NCBI GenBank assembly: GCA_040880405.1
Contig: JBBDIM010000208.1
Coordinates: forward strand, 1-10,300
DNA: 10,300 nucleotides
Source of the DNA: JBBDIM01 sp040880405
GTDB taxonomy: Bacteria; Planctomycetota; Planctomycetia; Pirellulales; Pirellulaceae
Direction: 5' to 3'
Part shown: positions 6,935 to 10,300 of the stretch, piece after piece
How positions within the stretch are numbered: the first letter of the stretch is position 1
Layout: every line of letters begins with the position of its first letter
Position numbers and translations under genes: made by a program
The notes under the pieces: generated by a model
Seen by the model: the letters and a program-made list of their open reading frames with translations, nothing else
What the model was told of the DNA's origin: nothing
Database searches by the model: none

Positions 6935-6969
6935 GCATGCCCACGTTGGAGGGCGTGGGCATGGCACCC
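6935..6969 (-). repeat. REP-like palindromic repeat, right copy of an inverted pair
   Basis: This is the reverse-complement copy of 6807-6841, with all 35 bases matching and 93 bases separating the copies. It forms the same 10-bp hairpin (stem 6936-6945 with 6954-6963). Immediately outside both copies the sequence match ends and I see no target-site duplication, which argues against a simple transposon with terminal inverted repeats. The ATG at 6937 that opens the long frame into kdsB lies inside this repeat and is not a credible start. Confidence 0.8.
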
Positions 6970-7131
6970 AGCTTTTGTTTAGGGCCTCGAGCGCGTGCTA
7001 GCCCAGAAAATGCTCTTGGGCCAGCCGGGGCGTTGCTCGTAAACTTGGGTCTTTCCTGCACCCGTACGTCCCCGCTAAAAGCCATGCCGATGCCCCGTGA
7101 CAACTCCGCTGTTCGCCTCTCCCTTCGCACG

Positions 7132-7869
7132 ATGATCGTGATTCCGGCCCGATTGCACTCGACCCGGTTGCCGGAAAAGCTGCTTTTGGCCGAGACTGGG
7201 AAGCCGCTGATACAGCATACTTATGAAGCTGTTTCCCAGACGGCGGAGATCGGCGAGGTGGTGGTGGCGACCGATCATGCGTCGATTGCCGAGGCGGTTC
7301 GCCAGTTTGGGGGCAACGTGGTGATGACCAGTCCCGATTGTGCGAGCGGGACCGACCGGATTGCCGAGGTGGCCCGCAGTCGAGCGGATATCGACCTGTT
7401 CATCAATGTGCAGGGAGACGAGCCTGATATCTCGGCCGAGTCGATCCTGCGGCTACATGGGATGCTGACCAGTCGTCCGAGCATCTCTATGGCGACACTC
7501 GCCACGCCGATTCGCGATGCGGCCAAACTGAAAGATCCTTCCTGCGTGAAGGTCGTGTGCGACGACCAAGGCCAGGCCCTGTATTTCAGCCGAGCCGCCA
7601 TTCCCCACGGCCGGGACTGGGATGAGACGCTGCTGGAGGCGGATCCGCCTCATTTTCTTCAGCATCTAGGGATTTATGCCTACCGTCGCGATTTTTTACT
7701 GCGGATGGCCGAGACACCACCCAGTCGGCTGGAACAGCTCGAAAAGCTGGAACAATTGCGGGTGTTGAGCCTGGGAGAGGCGATTGCCGTGGGGGTGGTG
7801 GACGAGGCGAGTATCGGAATCGACACCCCGGCCGACTATGCCACGTTTGTCAGGAAGATGGCGAGTTGA
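7132..7869 (+). CDS. kdsB: 3-deoxy-manno-octulosonate cytidylyltransferase (CMP-KDO synthetase)
   Basis: KdsB couples CTP and KDO to CMP-KDO and pyrophosphate in the cytoplasm, activating KDO for transfer to lipid A. The 245-residue product matches the family length (E. coli 248). Visible signatures are the nucleotide-binding N-terminus IPARLHSTRLPEKLL (residues 4-18), ATDH at 46-49, ASGTDRIAEV at 71-80, VQGDEPDI at 93-100 with the metal-binding Asp96, ALYFSRAAIPHGRD at 149-162, HLGIYAYR at 178-185, LEQLEKLEQLR at 200-210, and GIDTPADY at 229-236 with the second metal Asp231. I chose ATG 7132 because it aligns with the start of the family. ATG 7084 and 7090 are in frame and would add 16 or 14 residues. 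None has a Shine-Dalgarno sequence, so the exact start is uncertain. It lies 214 bases upstream of pyrG, which makes its CTP substrate. Confidence 0.95.
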   Translation: MIVIPARLHSTRLPEKLLLAETGKPLIQHTYEAVSQTAEIGEVVVATDHASIAEAVRQFGGNVVMTSPDCASGTDRIAEVARSRADIDLFINVQGDEPDISAESILRLHGMLTSRPSISMATLATPIRDAAKLKDPSCVKVVCDDQGQALYFSRAAIPHGRDWDETLLEADPPHFLQHLGIYAYRRDFLLRMAETPPSRLEQLEKLEQLRVLSLGEAIAVGVVDEASIGIDTPADYATFVRKMAS

Positions 7870-8083
7870 TACGATGGCGATTTCCCGCTAGCATTTTCTC
7901 TCGATAACCTGACGACTGTGCAAGGTCCGTCAGCGTTATTTCCGATTAAGACGGCCTTAACGGCAATTGCTGCCGCATTGCGCCGTTTTCCAGGGGAGTT
8001 CCCGTCCGGCGTGGGGGCCTTTTCTGGTTTTGGTAGTTCCCGCGCCACTTGGGACAGGACGCGCAAGCGGCTTCGCATCTTTC
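7870..8083. other. kdsB-pyrG intergenic region with small hairpins
   Basis: A 214-base gap between two co-directional genes, long enough for a separate pyrG promoter or a leader. At 7942-7963, CCGATTAAG and CTTAACGG pair (one bulged A) around the loop ACGGC. No T run follows, so it is not a standard terminator. A frame open from 7967 continues into pyrG but its translation is not conserved-looking. No G-rich start tract of the kind used for pyrG reiterative-transcription control in Firmicutes is recognisable. Confidence 0.45.
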
Positions 8084-9736
8084 ATGGCCAAACATATTTT
8101 CGTGACCGGCGGTGTCGTCAGCTCTTTAGGAAAAGGTTTGACGAGCGCCTCGATTGGCATGCTGCTGGAACAGCGGGGCCTCAAGGTCAAGATGCAGAAG
8201 CTCGACCCCTACATCAACGTCGATCCCGGCACGATGAGCCCCTACCAGCATGGCGAGGTGTATGTCCTGGATGACGGCAGCGAAACCGACTTGGACCTGG
8301 GCCACTACGAGCGGTTCACCAACAGCCCGCTGACCAGGGACTCGAACTACACGACGGGGCAAATTTACCTCTCGGTCATCAACAAGGAGCGGCGGGGTGA
8401 GTTCCTGGGCAAGACGGTCCAGGTCATTCCGCATATTACCGATGAAATTAAGTCGGTGATCCGCAAGCTAGGGGATGACGAGACCGATGTGGTGATCACC
8501 GAGATCGGCGGCACGGTCGGTGATATCGAGAGCCAGCCGTTTCTGGAAGCGATTCGCCAGTTCTCGCAGATGGTCGGCAAGGACAACTGCCTCTACATCC
8601 ACCTGACGCTGATCCCCTACCTAAAGGCCGCCGGCGAGCTCAAAACCAAGCCGACCCAGCACTCGGTTGGTCAATTGCGGGAAATCGGGATCCAGCCCGA
8701 TATCTTGATCTGCCGGACCGAACGCTCGATCACCCGGGACGACCGCGAGAAGATCGCGCTGTTCTGCAATGTCCCGATCGAGGCGGTGATTGAAGAAAAA
8801 GACAAGGACTTTTCGATCTACGAAGTCCCGATCAGCCTGCACGACAACCGCTTGGACGACTTGATCGCCGAGAAGCTGAAATTGCCCTCCTTCCCGGCGA
8901 TCGACCTGTCGCAGTGGCACGATATTCTTCAGACGCTACGTTACCCGGAGCACGAAATCAGCATCGCGGTGGTCGGCAAGTATGCGGAGCACAAGGACGC
9001 GTACAAATCGATCTACGAGGCGATCGACCACGCGGGCATCGCGCACAAATCGCAGATTCGACTAGGCCGCATCCAAAGCGAGGCAATCGAGACGGAAGGG
9101 GCCGAACGTCTGTTGGCCGGGTTCGACGGGATTTTGGTGCCCGGCGGATTTGGCGAACGAGGGATCGAAGGGAAGGTCGAGGCGATCCGGTACGCGCGGC
9201 AGCGGAAGATTCCGTTCTTCGGCATTTGCCTCGGGATGCAGTGCGCGGCGATTGAATTCGCGCGGAACGTGGTGGGCCTCGCCGGGGCCCACTCGACCGA
9301 GTTTTCCCGCGATACCGAGCACCCCGTAATTTGCCTTCTGGACGAGCAGAAAAATATCACCGATATGGGTGGCACCATGCGGCTGGGCGTGCAACCCTGC
9401 AAGTTAGAGGGGAACAGTCGGGCCTACCAAGCCTACGGCGAAGAGACCGTCGACGAACGGCACCGCCATCGCTACGAGTTCAACAATGCCTATCGCGAGG
9501 CCTTCAACCAAAAGGGAATGAAGTTCTCCGGACTCAAGCCGGACGGTTCGCTGGTCGAGATTTTGGAACTGGAAGACCATCCCTGGTTCCTGGCCGTGCA
9601 GTTCCATCCGGAATTCAAGTCGAAGCCGATCAAGTCTCACCCGCTATTCGCGGGTTTCATCGGGGCAGCCATCGCCCGGCGGCGCTCGGAAGCGAAACGT
9701 GATGCCAAGGCGGAATCGACGCCGGCGGCCAACTAA
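8084..9736 (+). CDS. pyrG: CTP synthase (glutamine-hydrolysing)
   Basis: PyrG aminates UTP to CTP using glutamine and ATP, the last step of pyrimidine nucleotide synthesis. The 550-residue product is close to E. coli PyrG (545). The synthetase domain (about 1-270) starts MAKHIFVTGGVVSSLGKG with the P-loop Lys17 and has KLDPYINVDPGTMSPYQHGE at 39-58, DLGHYERF at 71-78 and TEIGGTVGDIES at 139-150 (Asp71 and Glu140 are the likely Mg ligands). The class I glutamine amidotransferase domain (about 290-535) has the oxyanion segment PGGFGERG at 353-360, nucleophile Cys382 in GICLGMQ, and His508 and Glu510 in FHPEF, completing the triad. A lysine- and alanine-rich tail ends the protein. ATG 8084 is chosen because family homology begins there. 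A 39-residue in-frame extension to 7967 is not family-like. No clear Shine-Dalgarno precedes it. The gene lies between kdsB and the DUF1844 gene and probably shares a transcript with the latter. Confidence 0.98.
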   Translation: MAKHIFVTGGVVSSLGKGLTSASIGMLLEQRGLKVKMQKLDPYINVDPGTMSPYQHGEVYVLDDGSETDLDLGHYERFTNSPLTRDSNYTTGQIYLSVINKERRGEFLGKTVQVIPHITDEIKSVIRKLGDDETDVVITEIGGTVGDIESQPFLEAIRQFSQMVGKDNCLYIHLTLIPYLKAAGELKTKPTQHSVGQLREIGIQPDILICRTERSITRDDREKIALFCNVPIEAVIEEKDKDFSIYEVPISLHDNRLDDLIAEKLKLPSFPAIDLSQWHDILQTLRYPEHEISIAVVGKYAEHKDAYKSIYEAIDHAGIAHKSQIRLGRIQSEAIETEGAERLLAGFDGILVPGGFGERGIEGKVEAIRYARQRKIPFFGICLGMQCAAIEFARNVVGLAGAHSTEFSRDTEHPVICLLDEQKNITDMGGTMRLGVQPCKLEGNSRAYQAYGEETVDERHRHRYEFNNAYREAFNQKGMKFSGLKPDGSLVEILELEDHPWFLAVQFHPEFKSKPIKSHPLFAGFIGAAIARRRSEAKRDAKAESTPAAN

Positions 9737-9775
9737 CCTTTCTTGCTGGGAACTTTACCTGAAGGAGAGATTGCC

Positions 9776-10222
9776 ATGAGCGACCCCAATCAACCGTCGG
9801 AAGAACCGGGGAAGATCCACATCGACTCCGACTGGAAAGAACAAGTCCGCGCGGAAAAAGAGAAGCTTGCGCAGCCTTCGGCCCCAGAAGAGCTGCCTAC
9901 TGAGCCTACCAGCGAACCGCCGCCAGCGGATAACTCTGGCGAGTCCGCTCATGGTTACGAAGATCCCCCGCTGCCGCCCGCTTCGCTGATGACCTTGGTC
10001 TCGATGCTGGCGACCGAATCGCTGATGGCCCTGGGGCAGTTTCGCGATCCTGCGACTGGCCAACCGATGCAGCAAAGGCTCAACACGGCCCGGCATCTGA
10101 TCGATACCCTGGATGTCCTCCAGGAAAAGACCAAGGGGAATCTCCAGGTGGAAGAAGCCAAGATGCTGGAAGATACCACCCATCAACTGCGCATGGTCTA
10201 CGTCGAGTTGAATAAGCCGTAA
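9776..10222 (+). CDS. DUF1844 domain-containing protein
   Basis: A 148-residue protein of unknown function. Residues 1-70 are acidic and Pro/Glu-rich, probably disordered. An early conserved-looking piece (KIHIDSDWKEQVRAEKEKL, residues 13-31) is typical of this family's N-terminus. Residues about 70-146 form the DUF1844 core: SLMTLVSMLATESLMALGQ, then DPATGQPMQQRLNTARHLID, then LDVLQEKTKGNLQVEEAKML, with a final helix LRMVYVELNK. No signal peptide, membrane span or catalytic motif is seen. AAGGAGA at 9762-9768 lies 7 bases before ATG 9776, a strong ribosome binding site, so the in-frame ATG at 9743 is rejected. The gap to pyrG is only 39 bases, so the two are probably co-transcribed. Whether the protein has anything to do with CTP synthesis is unknown. 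Confidence 0.9.
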   Translation: MSDPNQPSEEPGKIHIDSDWKEQVRAEKEKLAQPSAPEELPTEPTSEPPPADNSGESAHGYEDPPLPPASLMTLVSMLATESLMALGQFRDPATGQPMQQRLNTARHLIDTLDVLQEKTKGNLQVEEAKMLEDTTHQLRMVYVELNKP

Positions 10223-10241
10223 TGGAGACCACCGTCCGCGA

Positions 10242-10270
10242 GTGAAAAAGGGGTCAGGACTCTTTTTCAC
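10242..10270. repeat. 29-base palindromic element, possible dispersed repeat or terminator
   Basis: GTGAAAAAG (10242-10250) and CTTTTTCAC (10262-10270) are perfect reverse complements around the 11-base centre GGGTCAGGACT. It lies 19 bases after the DUF1844 stop. From memory, this palindrome resembles one that recurs between genes in planctomycete and other environmental genomes, but only one copy is present here and I cannot verify the resemblance. The stem carries its own T run and could end the pyrG-DUF1844 transcript on either strand. Confidence 0.55.
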
Positions 10271-10300
10271 GATACGTTTTCAAGATTGAACACGCCTGAT

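Larger units (their letters stand above)
6651..7131. other. Divergent glmS-kdsB intergenic region
   Basis: These 481 bases separate two divergent envelope-precursor genes and must contain at least the glmS promoter. The centre is occupied by the paired hairpin repeats at 6807-6841 and 6935-6969. Forward frames crossing it, including one that runs into kdsB from 6937, are encoded by the repeat itself and have no protein-family support. A weaker hairpin lies at about 7001-7021 (GCCCAGA against TCTTGGGC with a bulge). I cannot identify -35/-10 boxes with confidence. Confidence 0.6.

Noticed and set aside
6807..6969. Transposon with terminal inverted repeats (MITE)
   Set aside because: The arms are individually palindromic, no target duplication is seen at the outer ends, and the centre lacks coding content. 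A REP/BIME pair fits better.
7967..8083. 39-residue N-terminal extension of CTP synthase
   Set aside because: PyrG homology begins exactly at MAKHIFVTGG (8084); the extension has no conserved pattern or ribosome binding site.
9755..10270. 171-codon open frame on the minus strand
   Set aside because: It is antisense to the DUF1844 gene and begins inside the terminal palindrome, with no homology features.

Overview
The window looks like chromosomal DNA of a Gram-negative bacterium of the Planctomycetes/PVC group, probably Pirellulales-like. This is an inference from gene content and protein style. The pointers are a Tat-exported sugar-isomerase-like TIM-barrel protein, a XylR-type regulator, a kdsB-pyrG neighbourhood of the kind known from Chlamydia, a DUF1844 protein, loose gene spacing and several genes without a Shine-Dalgarno sequence. 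Most genes are GC-rich (a hand-counted 60-base sample in pyrG is 63% GC). One gene, the uracil-DNA-glycosylase-like ORF at 3981-4661, is clearly AT-richer (40-43% in two samples).

Layout. 1-544: no convincing gene; one terminator-like hairpin. 575-1561 (+): Tat-exported xylose-isomerase-like TIM-barrel protein. 1575-2765 (-): XylR-like AraC-type regulator, convergent with it and only 13 bases away. 2766-3219: gene-free, with a possible operator palindrome before the regulator and a strong hairpin before the next gene. 3220-3594 (+): small membrane-anchored thioredoxin-fold protein. 3612-3863 (-): 83-residue protein of unknown function with a GTG start. 3981-4661 (+): uracil-DNA-glycosylase superfamily protein in an AT-rich patch. 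4785-6650 (-): glmS. 6651-7131: divergent intergenic region with a 35-base perfect inverted repeat pair (REP/BIME-like). 7132-7869 (+): kdsB. 8084-9736 (+): pyrG. 9776-10222 (+): DUF1844 protein. 10242-10270: a 29-base palindromic element.

Functionally the right half is an envelope-precursor cluster. GlmS makes glucosamine-6-phosphate, the entry to UDP-GlcNAc for peptidoglycan and lipid A. PyrG makes CTP, and KdsB uses CTP to activate KDO for the lipopolysaccharide core. The left half mixes sugar-related genes, a thiol-redox protein and an apparently acquired DNA-repair-like gene. I see no CRISPR array, tRNA, rRNA, intact transposase or prophage, and no clear new multi-gene system. The items most worth checking are the atypical glycosylase gene, the paired hairpin repeats between glmS and kdsB, and the conserved-looking kdsB-pyrG linkage.
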